Below are positions 43,331 through 54,636 of a stretch of 64,000 nucleotides of DNA, in pieces. Position numbers and translations under genes: made by a program. This DNA comes from Orychophragmus violaceus (lineage: Eukaryota; Streptophyta; Magnoliopsida; Brassicales; Brassicaceae), in NCBI GenBank assembly GCA_030180135.1, contig CM058239.1:114299318-114363317 (forward strand), written 5' to 3'. The notes below the pieces were generated by a model. It ran no database searches. It worked only from the letters and a program-made list of their open reading frames with translations, and had not been told where the DNA came from. Each line of letters starts with the position of its first letter. Positions within the stretch are counted from its first letter, which is position 1.

Positions 43331-43372
43331 TTAATTTTGACGTTGAAAAATAAACGTATTGGACTGTCCATG

Positions 43373-43513
43373 TGTAACGCCCCTTTTCCATTCTCCGCTG
43401 ACCGTCGAGCTGACCGGTCAACAATCAAACAAGAACATGACCGAACCCGAGCAAGTCGAACGGGAAAAGTTCATCACAGGACGAAGCCAAAGTTAGTTCG
43501 GTTTAAGACAACA
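43373..43513 (-). repeat. Big-0: outer large LTR of the Big family, left piece
   Basis: It starts TGTAACGCCCC and matches the first 140 bp of the Big-1 LTR, then ends in CAACA (43509-43513), the left target duplication of Big-1. It continues at 61108. Confidence 0.8.
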
Positions 43514-44280
43514 TGTCAAGCCCCTTTCCCATTCTCCGCTGACCGTCGAGCTGACCGGTCAACAATCAAACAAGAACATGACCGATCGAGCCCGAGCAAG
43601 TCGAATGGGAAAAGTTCGTCATAGGACAAAGCCAAAGTTAGTTCGGTTTGAGACAAAAGGTTCGCGCCGATCTATCTTCGACTCTGCTATCCTCATATCT
43701 ATAGTACAAGCAGTACTACTTGCACTACTTCAATGAGTTGTGTCGGTTCGGACCAAAACCTCATATCAGGGAAACAATTTCATTTTCAAGTAATCAAACG
43801 TTGAATACAACGTTTAACGGGTTTTACAACAAACATCAATATAAACACATAATCAATCAACAAAAACCAATCAAAAATACGAAATAGTGCAGCTGCCGAA
43901 CCAAAATAAAACACCCAAAACCCCGAATCAAATCCCGTCACAAGCAACCCGAAACCACACCGAGGGCCTCCCGCGTCCGTCGCTGCTAGACCTGAAATAC
44001 ACAAAAGAGTCTAATGAGCGATCTAAGATCACCCAGTGAATCGGCTCCCCACTACAGGCTTCTAATCTAACTAGAATCTACGAATCCCGCCCCAAAACCC
44101 AAAATAACAATCAGCAGGAATAAACGGTCGATCACGCACTACCACGTCGTGATAGACCCACAACAACAATCAATGCCAAAGATAAAGAGAATTAAGGGAA
44201 ATCGAAGGCACTGCGGCACATGTCCTCGATTGGACTCGATCTATCTATCGCGCAATGAAAGAAATAATAAAACAACACTG

Positions 44281-44285
44281 GGCCC
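44281..44285. repeat. Left target-site duplication of Ath-2 (GGCCC)
   Basis: The right copy is GGCCT (51945-51949). The uninterrupted sequence in the right Big-1 LTR (around 58353) reads ACTGGGCCCTACG and proves the empty site; the right TSD has one C-to-T change. Confidence 0.9.
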
Positions 44286-45464
44286 TGATAGGTGTCTAGT
44301 TTTCCCTATTCTACTGCAAGTGCACAGTTAATGCAATCGTAGTATATAAGGTATCGAATCCCACAAGGACTCTCAGTCACACAATAGATTATTAGTAATT
44401 CAGATTAAATTAAGCGAAGCAGATGTGAAAAAGCGGTAAGCGAAATAACAAGCGAATCAAGTGAGTTTGTAAGCAAGAGGGCAAAGCGTTAGGTTTCAGG
44501 AGTTCTCAGGAAATCAGGAACGCAAGCAATCAATCAATCAGGATCTAATCAATTACCATTCTAGAACTCAAAACACGGATATAGAATTAACCAAATTCCT
44601 TTGTGATAATTCTCTAAGTCTAAGTGCAGCAAACCAAACTTTCGTTTGCGAGAACTAACAGATTAAACTAGCATTAATTCCAAGTTTGATATGTTCACAA
44701 TCATCCTAAACCAAACTTCCGTTTGCGAGTAGTTTAATTGCTTATCTAAGTTCTTTCTAGTTAAATTAACCAACTTCCGCTGAATCAATCAACCTAATAT
44801 CATAATTCTGATTAGCTACTTCAGATTAAGCATTAAGAACAACTTAGATAAAGAACTAGCAGATATGAATCCCTATTAATTAATTAAACTATAATTCTCT
44901 GAAATCCTTGATGAGAATCCTTCAACCTAACAGGTGATCTACTCAGACATGTTCATCGAGACAGAAGATATCATAAGTAGAAAACCAAATATCATAAGAT
45001 CAAATAAGAACTGGGGTTCAAAATCAAGTCTCTTTCGAGAACAAAACCAGCCCCTAAAATCTCCTAAGAGAGTAAAACTTAGTTATGAAGCGTTCGTCTA
45101 AACAATGGCTTAAAAACTCTATTTATAACCTAAAACACGTTTTGGGGCTTTTTTGTAAATATCAGGAACTTCTGGGCAGAATTGCAATTTCATCAGTCTT
45201 CATTAAACCGCTGTTTGGCCCATCTCGCATATGCAACGATCGTTGCCACAAGTGTGTCGATCGTTGCTTCACTGGAATATCAATCAGTGAGGTCTATCAC
45301 TCGGCCAAATACTCTAATTAGCTCCAGAAAGTGCCATAATCACCAAATATGCTCCAAATGTGCTTGTACCTAATAAATACCTGAAAAGACTCTAAAACAT
45401 AGTAAAAGACTCGATAAATAACACATATACCATGGTTAAAAACCCTAAAATCCATGGTATATCA
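44286..45464 (-). repeat. Ath-2 3' LTR (left)
   Basis: Starts TGATAGGTG, ends GGTATATCA. On the element strand: terminal stem (45452-45462 with 45425-45435), palindrome pair 45233-45267, TATA box TATAAATA (45120-45127), and GNRA hairpins at 44712-44725, 44635-44648 and 44592-44603. Confidence 0.93.
45233..45267. repeat. Paired CGATCG module in Ath-2 left LTR
   Basis: GCAACGATCGTTGC (45233-45246) and GTGTCGATCGTTGC (45254-45267), 21 bp apart, 106-140 bp upstream of the TATA box on the element strand. CTCGCA lies just outside. The right LTR has the same pair at 51713-51747. Confidence 0.9.
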
Positions 45465-45465
45465 A

Positions 45466-45478
45466 CTCCCCCACACTT
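45466..45478 (-). other. Ath-2 polypurine tract
   Basis: Plus-strand CTCCCCCACACTT, element strand AAGTGTGGGGGAG, one base from the LTR. Additional copies at 45637-45650 and 46398-46411 mirror the spacing in Ath-1. Confidence 0.88.
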
Positions 45479-46838
45479 AGCTCTTGCTTGTCCTCAAGCA
45501 AGACAAAGAACTAAATGTAGTCAAGAGGTTTGAAAACTCTTCAGAAACTCATTTAGTCCTAGAAGCTACAATACTCAGATTCCCCTTAGTAAACCACTGA
45601 AAGAATCAATCACAGGATATCAAGACCAACATGTACTTCCCCCACACTTAGCAACTGTCCTAGGTAAACTCCACAATCACATTCAAGCATTCAAATTCTC
45701 CCTACTGACTTCTGCAAGTATTTAAGTGCGGTCACCTAAGGAGTATCGATCTAAAGGCACATGGATTCTTACCTTATCAGCTCTAGACCACCATACTATC
45801 TTTCTCTAGTCCCTTTCTTCTCTTTCCCTTCTTTAACAACTGATTTTTCCCATTGGGTATCATTTTATTTTTTTTTATCAGTGTTCTTCCCGTTATGGGG
45901 TGTACTTTGGACACATTCCATGGATCACATGAGAGAAAATAGTGTTTGCTACCATTCCCATGACCACTTCGGAGTTACTAACTCATCCTCAGTTTATTAT
46001 TATTATTTTTTTTTTTTTTACTTTATAGAAGGGGAGAAGGGAACTAAATAGGACAGATTTACAGGCTGTGTCAGAACTAACAGGGAATCCGACATAAAGC
46101 ATACCAAGCCCTTAGGTGAGAAATCTAAGTCAGTATTAAGGTTAAAGTCAGTAAAGGATCCTCTGATACCTGAAGTGATGTGGGTGTTCCCAGTAGGTTG
46201 ATCCGTGTCTGGGTTTTCTAATAGTCAGAGATAGATCCTGCAACTTCATCCCAATGGTTACTTAAGTTCCTGCAAGTCTTGTAAATCTTCTCAGAAAATC
46301 ATAGTTTCTTACTTAAACAATTTTGACTCAATAAAACAAAAATTTTTATGAAAAACGGACTGACCCTTAAGAAAACAAAAGAAAGTAATTAGTAGAACCT
46401 CCCCCACACTTAAGACACACTGTCCCCAGTAGTGTCAAGCGAAGGATCGGTAAAAAGAAAGAAAAATTGTTAATGGATGTTTTAGTTCTGTCGGGTTTTA
46501 CCTCTGTCGCACATGCATCGATCGTTGCACTAAATGCACCGACCGTTGCTTGGCGATTTTTCGTTGAGTGTCGATCGTTGCTCAAAGCAGCAACGATCGT
46601 TGCAATGCGCATATCGGATCAGACAGCTAGTTAGCAGGTTAGTCCGTCGGTTTAGGTCAGTTTAAAAACCTGCAAGCTGAAAACACTAGAAACACAGTAA
46701 AATCGAAGCAAAAGATGTACCGAACAAAGTACCAATCATCCAAACATAGCAAATCCTAAAAATAGCAGAAAAACAAAAGTGCAAGAAAAGATAAAAAGTC
46801 AGAATACAGAACCGAAAGTCTGAACATGGAGATCACTC
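45479..46838 (-). other. Ath-2 3' untranslated region
   Basis: No coding sequence. It aligns with 5500-6450 of Ath-1. It contains two spare polypurine tracts, a T-run near 46009, and the palindrome pairs at 46515-46549 and 46568-46603. Confidence 0.7.
46515..46603. repeat. Two paired CGAYCG modules 3' of the ATHILA ORF
   Basis: GCATCGATCGTTGC (46515-46528) with GCACCGACCGTTGC (46536-46549), closed by GGCGATTTT. Then GTGTCGATCGTTGC (46568-46581) with GCAACGATCGTTGC (46590-46603). Spacings 21 and 22 bp. Confidence 0.88.
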
Positions 46839-48380
46839 TCACTCGCTCACATCATCTATCCCACCATACAGTGCATCGTCATCGGCTGCCTCAGCTGCGG
46901 GATCAGTATCAGTCGGGGGAGGAGGAGTCGGGGATCGTCGTCTGCGTCGAGAAGCGGGTACGGGCTGATGGATCTGTGGTGGCCTCCTGCAGCTGCAAGT
47001 GCGCATGAAGTTCCAAACAACTCGAAACATGCCATCTGATCTCTCTCTCCACTCGGCCTCAGAATATGCACCGTAAGGCATCGTAGGCTCGGGAAAAGGA
47101 CCCACATCGTCGACTGGGGCAGGCGCCGGCGCAGGAGTAGGGGCAGCTGAAGTCGAAGCTCGTGAGGAAGGCTCTCCCAGCGGATGAGCCATGGTAGGCA
47201 CTGCACGTCGAGCGCTAGCGGGAGGGTGGAAACTCAAAGCATCAATGGTATCGATCCGAGTATACCTGGCAATAGGAAGATCGATGCCATACTGTGTATC
47301 CTCAGGGTCATAGTACACCCACACTCGCCCCTCCTTCAGCCACGTAGCACTCTGCAAGTGACTGAGATCCAAGAACTCGCGCTCAGTAACGCACTCTGTA
47401 TCCCCCATAGGGATCCCGCAGTGTCTGAAAATAGGAGTGAGAAGACTCCCTACTGTCTCCTTGCGCGCGCCTTCATAAGGCTTCTTCTGCAGCTCGCAAA
47501 GGTGATGGGCAAATACAGCTCCTAGGTTCACCTTCTCAGCCGGGTTCCTCACATCAGTACCCCTGAACTGCTCCCTCAGCCCTCTGAATAGAATCTCCAT
47601 CTCGTTCTTGCGCATCTTGTTCGCCTCATGCTTGCACAATAAAGTGCGTCCCAAGATACGCAAGACATACCTGAGAACCGGATGCCTAACCTGAATCACC
47701 GGTGTAAGCCGTGAGTGATATCGTCCACCTCCAATGTACTCCCAGAAATCACGAGCCTCTGGTGCTTCCCATGGAAGGGACAAATCGGTGCGTGGCTGCG
47801 TGGTGCTGAACCCGTAGATCCTACAGATATCGAGAAGGGGCACTCGATACCTTGCTCCGAGACACATGAAAGTGAAGGTGCCTCCTTGGGCATTCCTGCT
47901 CTCTGGGTTTGGGTATACAACCCTGCACGTGGCAAGCAACTGCCTCACAAGCTCTGGGTACAAATCGTAAGGCTGCATTGGCATTGTCCCTAGACCAATG
48001 CCTCTGCACAGCTCCATCACCTGCTTGTCTATGCCGAAACTCTTGCAGGTTGAGTAATCAGCGAACTTTGTTGGCGCTATCTCCATACCACACCAACCGT
48101 TATACAACAACGTGTCGTACTCGTCCCAGTACTCGTGTAACGGTCTCTCTGTGAAATCGTCCGTACCGAGCATCCTCTTAATAGAACCACTCCAGATGCG
48201 ATCAGACTGAATCAGAAGTTTCTCTGGTCTTGGCCATGGTTGTCCTATGGTTGCATGAACCAAATGATACGGCTGTGGAGGATCAGAATCCCTGTGCAAC
48301 CATTCCGGTGGCGGAATGTATTGTCGTGAGGCGCTTGCGGCTTGTGCTCGTTTCTTGCGGGGTTGATTCTGAGTTGTCAT
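46839..48380 (-). CDS. ATHILA ORF1-type protein
   Basis: A 532-codon open frame. I choose the ATG at 48380 (MTTQNQPRKKRAQ), because the upstream ATG at 48437 abuts the palindrome module; starting there adds 19 residues. The body (residues about 20-400) resembles the ATHILA ORF-1 family, a protein of unknown function in the env-like position of Athila elements: WLHRDSDPPQPYHLV, EYWDEYDTLLYNGWCGMEIA, TFTFMCLGARYRVPLLDICR. The C-terminal 120 residues are low-complexity: an Ala/Pro run (APTPAPAPAPVDD) and an Arg-rich/Pro-rich tail, acidic at the end. No signal peptide or membrane helix is visible. The frame is intact, unlike most genes here. Confidence 0.8.
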   Translation of the reverse strand: MTTQNQPRKKRAQAASASRQYIPPPEWLHRDSDPPQPYHLVHATIGQPWPRPEKLLIQSDRIWSGSIKRMLGTDDFTERPLHEYWDEYDTLLYNGWCGMEIAPTKFADYSTCKSFGIDKQVMELCRGIGLGTMPMQPYDLYPELVRQLLATCRVVYPNPESRNAQGGTFTFMCLGARYRVPLLDICRIYGFSTTQPRTDLSLPWEAPEARDFWEYIGGGRYHSRLTPVIQVRHPVLRYVLRILGRTLLCKHEANKMRKNEMEILFRGLREQFRGTDVRNPAEKVNLGAVFAHHLCELQKKPYEGARKETVGSLLTPIFRHCGIPMGDTECVTEREFLDLSHLQSATWLKEGRVWVYYDPEDTQYGIDLPIARYTRIDTIDALSFHPPASARRAVPTMAHPLGEPSSRASTSAAPTPAPAPAPVDDVGPFPEPTMPYGAYSEAEWRERSDGMFRVVWNFMRTCSCRRPPQIHQPVPASRRRRRSPTPPPPTDTDPAAEAADDDALYGGIDDVSE

Positions 48381-48437
48381 CTGCAAAACAGAAAATTCGA
48401 ACAAATTAGTCTCGGCAACTCTCTGTGGAATCGTCAT

Positions 48438-48546
48438 GCAACGACCGTTGCACTAAGGCAGCGATCGTTGCAAGGCGATTTCGTTGTATCGAACATTTCC
48501 CAAAATCGCAATGCAACGACCGTTGCTCTAGAGCAACGACCGTTGC
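48438..48546. repeat. Two paired CGAYCG modules upstream of the ATHILA ORF
   Basis: GCAACGACCGTTGC (48438-48451) with GCAGCGATCGTTGC (48458-48471), then GCAACGACCGTTGC (48513-48526) with an identical site (48533-48546). Both spacings are 20 bp. The second is symmetrically bounded by AAAATCGC and GCGATTTT. Confidence 0.9.
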
Positions 48547-49233
48547 AGGGCGATTTTGCCGCAAACAAATCATCAAAAATCAGTCAAATCCAAGCCACAT
48601 TGTCTCAAATCAGTTCAAAATCATCATTCCTCACCCTAAATCGTTCTAATTACACATGCATCATCAATATTTGGTCCAAAAATCAACAACCCTAAAACCC
48701 TAAAAATCCAATCCGAAAATTCGAAAATTGAAGAACATTACCTTGATTTCTTGAGATATAGGTTGGGGAAATGGATTGGGGTCGTAAAAACAAGCAAATA
48801 GCACTTGAAAACAAGAAATTTGACGAAGAAATGATGATTTTTGGGTGGAGGCTCTCGGTGTGTCGACCAAAGGAAATGGAGAAGAAAGAGAGAAAATAGG
48901 GTTTAAGGTAACTTACCTGGTCGTGGGTGCAACGATCGTTGCTTCAGGTGCAATGATCGATGCTGGGCGAACCAGATTAATTCCGGTTTATCCACATGTA
49001 CCTTAATTTTCGATTAAGACCAATAGCAACGACCGTTGCACATGTGTGCAACGATCGTCACTCCTCTCCAGACTTGGTTCTGTATCTAAAAACTTAGTAA
49101 AAACAAATAAAAACGTGAAATCCTAAGAAAAACCTTAAAGATAAAAAGAAAAACAAATAAACCTATCAGTGGGTTGCCTCCCACTCAGCGCTTGTTTTAA
49201 GTCATTAGCTTGACTTTTGGAAAGAGGTCAGAC
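48547..49233 (-). other. Ath-2 spacer between ORF A and the ATHILA ORF
   Basis: No ORF. It carries palindrome pairs at 48929-48963 (spacing 21) and 49026-49061 (spacing 22), and GGTTGCCTCCCACTCAGCGC (49175 area), whose complement follows the ORF in Ath-1. Confidence 0.7.
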
Positions 49234-50583
49234 TCATGGAGGTTTCAACAGAGACTTTGAGTGTCTCTGTGAATGCCTTATCATCCATGGTGGTGTGTAA
49301 GCAGTAGCAGCATGATGTCGTCCAAGGAACGTGGGGAGGAATGTAGGGTGGGATTGACACTTGGGTATTTTAACGCTCTTTCCTGCATTCAAAACAGTGG
49401 AGTCAGGAGGTTTAAACTTAGAGGATTTGCTCTTTTCCTTTGGCAGACATTTGATGTTTGGAGCCTTCTGTTTATGAGTAGTTTTAGGCCTTGAAGATGT
49501 TAGAGTAGGCTTTTGTTGAACCACCATCTTCTTGTCAACCACCAATGTGCACTGATCCACATCTTTAGACTTAACGGGAGCTTTCGGGAATGGTAACGGA
49601 GGTTTGTAGGCTCTTTCCTTAGCAGGTTCCCGAGATATGAGTGAAACTGGTTCCTCTCGGGGTGCAACGATCGGTGCGTGTGGTGCAACGATCGATGCTG
49701 TCGTCTCAACTCGGGTTTCAACTACAGTCTCGGGTTTATCTGTTTCTCGGTCCATTCCAGCTATCTCAGATTCAAATTTCTCTTCTTGGCTTGGTCCCGC
49801 TTCAATCTGGACTATCCAAGTCAAAAGATCCATGTCAATCTCTGTTGAGTCAGGTGCATCGAAGCTTTCGAGCTCAGGTAATTCAACATCAAATCCCCCT
49901 CTGTCTTCCACAAATTCCACAGCCTTAACTGCTAAACATGATCCATGATCCATCTGTGTGTTATCCTGAGTGAGAATGTTGCTGTCATGAGCTTCTTGAG
50001 AATCCTTTGTTGGGGTAGAACTTGGAACTTGATCCATCTGTGTGTCCAGCTGCTTCATACGAATGCTCAAGGATTCAAATTTCTCATTCAAATTAGTGTA
50101 CAGGTTCTCAAGCTTCGAGCTGAAAGAAGCTGTGTTCTGCTATTGCCTTTCAATTGATTGCTCTAACATCATCTCTAGTTTGCTCCTTTGTGTAGGAGAT
50201 GCCAGATGGGAAGTATAATTATGGTCTCTTGATCCTTGAGTGTGCCTAGAACCCTGTCTCTGCTGATGTTCCAAGGTATGTCCATAAGAGTCGGCTCCAG
50301 CCATGTAGCGTACCTCTGCAAACTTATCAGTTTCTGCCTCTGCTCGGAACTGTCTCTCCCTAAGTAAGATGTCGTGGATGTCATCTATCTTATTTTGCAT
50401 CTCAGCTACTTGCCCAACCAATACATGGTAATCAGGTAAGATGGGGTTTCCTTCCCCATCTATTTTTTTACCTTTTGCGTTGCATATGTGGCCCTCTTGG
50501 TCTCGTAAAACGCCGTTTTCACCGCGAATCAAGATCACAGGTTCCATGGCGCGGAACCTATTGAATGTCTCAGATCTCAGCAT
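49234..50583 (-). pseudogene. Ath-2 ORF A, homologue of the Ath-1 ORF, one in-frame stop
   Basis: From ATG 50583 the frame runs 147 codons to a TAG (50142-50140) and then continues in the same frame to 49234, about 449 codons in all. The N-terminal part, absent from Ath-1, has ENGVLRDQEGHICNAKGKK, a motif I associate with Brassicaceae Athila-like elements. The middle has KLEMMLEQSIERQ, matching the Ath-1 heptad repeats. The tail AYTPPWMIRHSQRHSKSLL is shared with Ath-1. No catalytic or CCHC motif. Function unknown; gag-like by position. Confidence 0.75.
49664..49697. repeat. Paired CGATCG module inside ORF A
   Basis: GCAACGATCGGTGC (49664-49677) and GCAACGATCGATGC (49684-49697), 20 bp apart. 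Here it reads as SIVAPHAPIVAP-type peptide in the frame, different from the IDR/IDT peptides of Ath-1, although the DNA module is the same. Confidence 0.85.
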
Positions 50584-50598
50584 CGCTGTCTTCGCCTA

Positions 50599-50633
50599 GT
50601 GTCGATCGTTGCAAGGTGAGCAACGATCGATGC
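50599..50633. repeat. Paired CGATCG module just upstream of ORF A
   Basis: GTGTCGATCGTTGC (50599-50612) with GCAACGATCGATGC (50620-50633), 21 bp apart, bounded by TTCGCC and GTGCGAA. It lies 16 bp upstream of ATG 50583, the same placement as in Ath-1. Confidence 0.88.
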
Positions 50634-50742
50634 TGTGCGAATCCCTGCAATCCCAAAAATCAAAAACGTGAGTAAACAAGAAAATTAAAAAGAATGCTTA
50701 GTCTAAATCCTAGTACTAAATCTATCGGTGAACTCAAAGAGT

Positions 50743-50759
50743 CCCCGGCAACGGCGCCA
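50743..50759 (-). other. Ath-2 primer binding site (tRNA-Asp)
   Basis: CCCCGGCAACGGCGCCA is the exact 3' end of tRNA-Asp on the plus strand, so its complement on the element strand primes cDNA. Confidence 0.93.
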
Positions 50760-50765
50760 AAAACT

Positions 50766-51944
50766 TGATAGGTGTCTAGTTTTCCCTATTCTACTGCAAG
50801 TGCACAGTTAATGCAATCGTAGTATATAAGGTATCGAATCCCACAAGGACTCTCAGTCACACAATAGATTATTAGTAATTCAGATTAAATTAAGCGAAGC
50901 AGATGTGAAAAAGCGGTAAGCGAAATAACAAGCGAATCAAGTGAGTTTGTAAGCAAGAGGGCAAAGCGTTAGGTTTCAGGAGTTCTCAGGAAATCAGGAA
51001 CGCAAGCAATCAATCAATCAGGATCTAATCAATTACCATTCTAGAACTCAAAACACGGATATAGAATTAACCAAATTCCTTTGTGATAATTCTCTAAGTC
51101 TAAGTGCAGCAAACCAAACTTTCGTTTGCGAGAACTAACAGATTAAACTAGCATTAATTCCAAGTTTGATATGTTCACAATCATCCTAAACCAAACTTCC
51201 GTTTGCGAGTAGTTTAATTGCTTATCTAAGTTCTTTCTAGTTAAATTAGCCAACTTCCGCTGAATCAATCAACCTAATATCATAATTCTGATTAGCTACT
51301 TCAGATTAAGCATTAAAAACAACTTAGATAAAGAACTAGCAGATATGAATCCCTATTAATTAATTAAACTATAATTCTCTGAAATCTTTGATGAGAATCC
51401 TTCAACCTAACAGGTGATCTACTCAGACATGTTCATCGAGACAGAAGATATCATAAGTAGAAAACCAAATATCATAAGATCAAATAAGAACTGGGGATCA
51501 AAATCAAGTCTCTTTCGAGAACAAAACCAGCCCCTAAAATCTCCTAAGAGAGTAAAACTTAGTTATGAAGCGTTCGTCTAAACAATGGCTTAAAAACTCT
51601 ATTTAAAACCTAAAACACGTTTTGGGACTTCTTTGTAAATATCAGGAACTTCTGGGGAGAATTGCAATTTCATCATTCTTCATTAAACCGCCGTTTGGCC
51701 CATCTCGCATATGCAACGATCGTTGCCACAAGTGTGTCGATCGTTGCTTCACTGGAATATCAATCAGTGAGGTCTATCTCTCGGCCAAATACTCTAATTA
51801 GCTCCAGAAAGTGTCATAATCACCAAATATGCTCCAAATGTGCTTGTACCTAATAAATACCTGAAAAGACTCTAAAACATAGTAAAAGACTCGATAAATA
51901 ACACATATACCATGGTTAAAAACCCTAAAATCCATGGTATATCA
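50766..51944 (-). repeat. Ath-2 5' LTR (right)
   Basis: Same length as the left copy, about 12 substitutions. Its TATA box is changed (TATAAATA in the left copy, TTTAAATA here, 51600-51607), so the promoter-bearing copy may be weakened. Confidence 0.93.
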
Positions 51945-53325
51945 GGCCTTACGATCTCGGTAACTTCCACGGGTTGATATCATCACCTATATGGCAACTA
52001 ACCCACGACTCCTAAACGTGTACACAAGGTCCCACGAATAGGACACCGTTCTCCGTCCATCGATACGCGGTGACTCCTGTTACCCCCGGTAACCTGAGTT
52101 TCCATGTGATTCGGCCCTAGGACATGACCCCGTATTCTCCGAATCACACACCTATCGGCGTCACCTAATAGGTTAACACCATATCCGGAATCACCGTGAT
52201 CCGGTTAGTTAAAACCCGAGGATCCAATCGGGTCGGAAGTACCGGAACGTAAACAAAACCTAGGCTTACGGAATCTAACGCACCCTAGAGTCCTAGTGCA
52301 GAAATATAAACATGCAGACACGCTGGGACTCTAGCACAAATCACGCAGTCAATATCAATAATAATAGCAAACCCCAACCATTCCGCAAGCCTCTACACTA
52401 CCAATCTCACCGCTCTGACTAGGTAAGATACCTAGTCAGCACCACTAACTTACCCGGTCCCGTGACCGGAGTAAGTGTCCACAGCAACTGCTCGGCCCAA
52501 CACCGAGCAGTATAATAAGCCTGCACATAAAGCTCACAACAGCAACATAATAAACACGCAATCACAATCAATCACACAAACACACGATCACCACAAGCAG
52601 ATCTATTAGGGTTTCTAAGTCTTTTAATTCATTCTTATCCGCTACCTTGGGTTAGCGGATTGCTAACCCGTAGACGGCTTACAATACACACCACTTCCTT
52701 AATTAACCCATACTAGATATCTTTTATTAACTCCTCGATCCGTCGGTTTAGAGTTAGTAAACTTACTAACTCCCCGACGTCTCATTATTAATTAACTTTA
52801 TTCATTACTCATTCCCGCTATTAACCTAAACCCCGATTCCGTTACAATATTCTATACGCCCGTTTAGGTTTAACCATATTTTAATGTCGTCTTAATTCCA
52901 GTATATAGATTCATTAATTACCGTCCTTAATACATATATATGCATATACGGTCCTATTCAAACGGTCTATATGAATGCATCAATCAAATGTTACTAACAA
53001 CCTAGCGGCACACAGTCGCTTAACCTTTTAATTCTTTAACCCTATCGTACTTATCTGATCCTAACCGGTTTATCATTAACGTCCAATTATTTATTAATTA
53101 CTATTCATTTTAATTAACGGGTATGCAACCTAATACTACGGTTTAGTAATTCCCGGGCTATATGTAACTAAGGGTTTGTGAGCCGACTCACAGTGAGGTA
53201 GTCGCGGAACGACGGCTCGATGCGAATGTGAATCCCGAGACGCCCGACTCGAATCCCGAACTCCCGAATATCAAACTCCGAACCCCGAACACTCCTGAAA
53301 TCTCGGAAGGGCCATGAACCAAGCG

Positions 53326-53421
53326 TTGACCGTCTTGGTCTCCGGCGTTGACCGACGGTTGACCGCGTTGACCGGCGGTTGACCGTTGACCCGTGCATTG
53401 ACCGTTGACCCTCACTTGACC
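53326..53421. promoter_or_regulatory. W-box cluster in Big-1 left LTR
   Basis: Nine TTGACC words in 96 bp. TTGAC[CT] is the core of the WRKY-factor W-box. The right LTR has the same cluster at 59732-59827 with seven intact and two mutated (TTAACC). Confidence 0.7.
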
Positions 53422-54636
53422 TTGGTGATTCCGAGCCTCCGGATAACCCTCATATAATGGCTACTACAACCGTCTATCCTATTTCTAAATAAAAGAAATC
53501 CGGTTTATCGGGAAGATTATTACGTCGGAAAAATTCCTTTTCGAGGAATATTCTTCGGAATATTCCGACGTAGTAATATTCCTTTCCCCATCTTTATTCT
53601 ATTTTTCTCTCTCTCCCTCCTCCATTTCTCTCTCTCCTCCGGCTCCTCCTTCTTCTCTCCTCCCTCCGGCTTCTTCTTCTTCTCCCGGCTCCTCCTCCTC
53701 CTCCTTCTTCTTGCCGCCTCCTTCTTCTTCTTCTTCCTCCCTTCTCCCTCTCTTCTCCCTCTCTTCTTTCTCTCTTCTTTACTACTCTTGTTGAGAATAA
53801 TCTTCACACCAAAAACCATCCACAAACAATGCATTTGAACACCCACCATCCATTTGTAGCCTTCTCCATGCAACCCTTAGATTGATGACAACACATCTTT
53901 TAGGTTCATGCACCTAAGAAGCTTCTAAAATTTTTGGGCTCAAATTTAGTGGCCCATGCTCCATTCTGAGCTGGATTTAGGTCCAATATAATCTCAGTAA
54001 TTGGCCCTAAATACCCTGGTTCAAGCCCAAGCTCCAAAGAATTTATTTTGGATTTTTAGCCACTAATTACTCCTTAATGGTCTAAAAACTATAACTTCAT
54101 CTAGGAGTCAAATCTTGCTGAATACTTTCACCAATATCTTCTAAATCTTCTAATGGAGCTGTGGTCAAAATCTCATAATTTTTGTTGGACTTTAAAGGGT
54201 CTTCTCGCTTGCCCAAACATTGTATCGGTTTCTTGAAAAAACTGGTTGTATGTTTAATATTTTAGAACGTCTCTGTCTGATCCCATAAATCCTCAAACCT
54301 CCATAATAAGATTCTCCATGATATTTGATGAATTTAAAATTTTGAATCGCTCCGTTCAGACTTACGCAGCTCCGGTTATGAATTTTTGAAGTTTCTTCGG
54401 GTTTGTCGGTTTCCATTCCCGACAAGCCGAAAAAACACATTCCTGCTCCGATTCTTCCAATTATGATCTTCTAAACATTCTTTATGTTGAAACATAAGAA
54501 TATTTGGCCCGTCTCGGCTTCCGTCTCGAATTTTGGCAAAATTACCATTTTACCCCTGACTTTGGTAAAAGGACAATTTTGCCCCCAGTTGACTTTCTGC
54601 TGCCCGTTGACCGTATTTTAGATATGGGGTATCACA

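Larger units (their letters stand above)
44286..51944 (-). mobile_element. Ath-2: non-autonomous Athila-like retrotransposon with ATHILA ORF1 (minus strand)
   Basis: 7659 bp. Two LTRs of 1179 bp each (44286-45464, 50766-51944) differ at about 12 positions by eye, around 1 percent. tRNA-Asp primer site at 50743-50759, polypurine tract at 45466-45478. From the 5' end leftward: ORF A (one stop), a spacer, the ATHILA ORF1-type gene, and a 3' region with two spare polypurine tracts. Gag-pol is absent. The LTRs are homologous to Ath-1. It lies in a Big-1 LTR. Confidence 0.93.
43514..54636 (-). repeat. Big-1 3' LTR (left), interrupted by Ath-2
   Basis: 43514-44285 plus 51950-54636. TGTCAAGCCCC at the left, GGGGTATCACA at the right. 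Relative to the right LTR it lacks about 110 bp around 53795 that contain the TATA box and has a short insertion near 53875. A W-box cluster is at 53326-53421. The purine-rich minus strand at about 53600-53790 is low-complexity. Confidence 0.88.

Noticed and set aside
50743..50759. tRNA-Asp gene
   Set aside because: Only the 17-nt 3' tail is present, at an LTR edge; it is a primer binding site. The Met-like 13-mers at 14119, 18450 and 57564 are likewise primer sites.
53520..53873. Open frame rich in Lys/Arg/Glu on the minus strand (also 59926-60381)
   Set aside because: It is a low-complexity TCC/TTC tract in the Big-1 LTR read as KKK/RRR; no domain and indels between the two copies.
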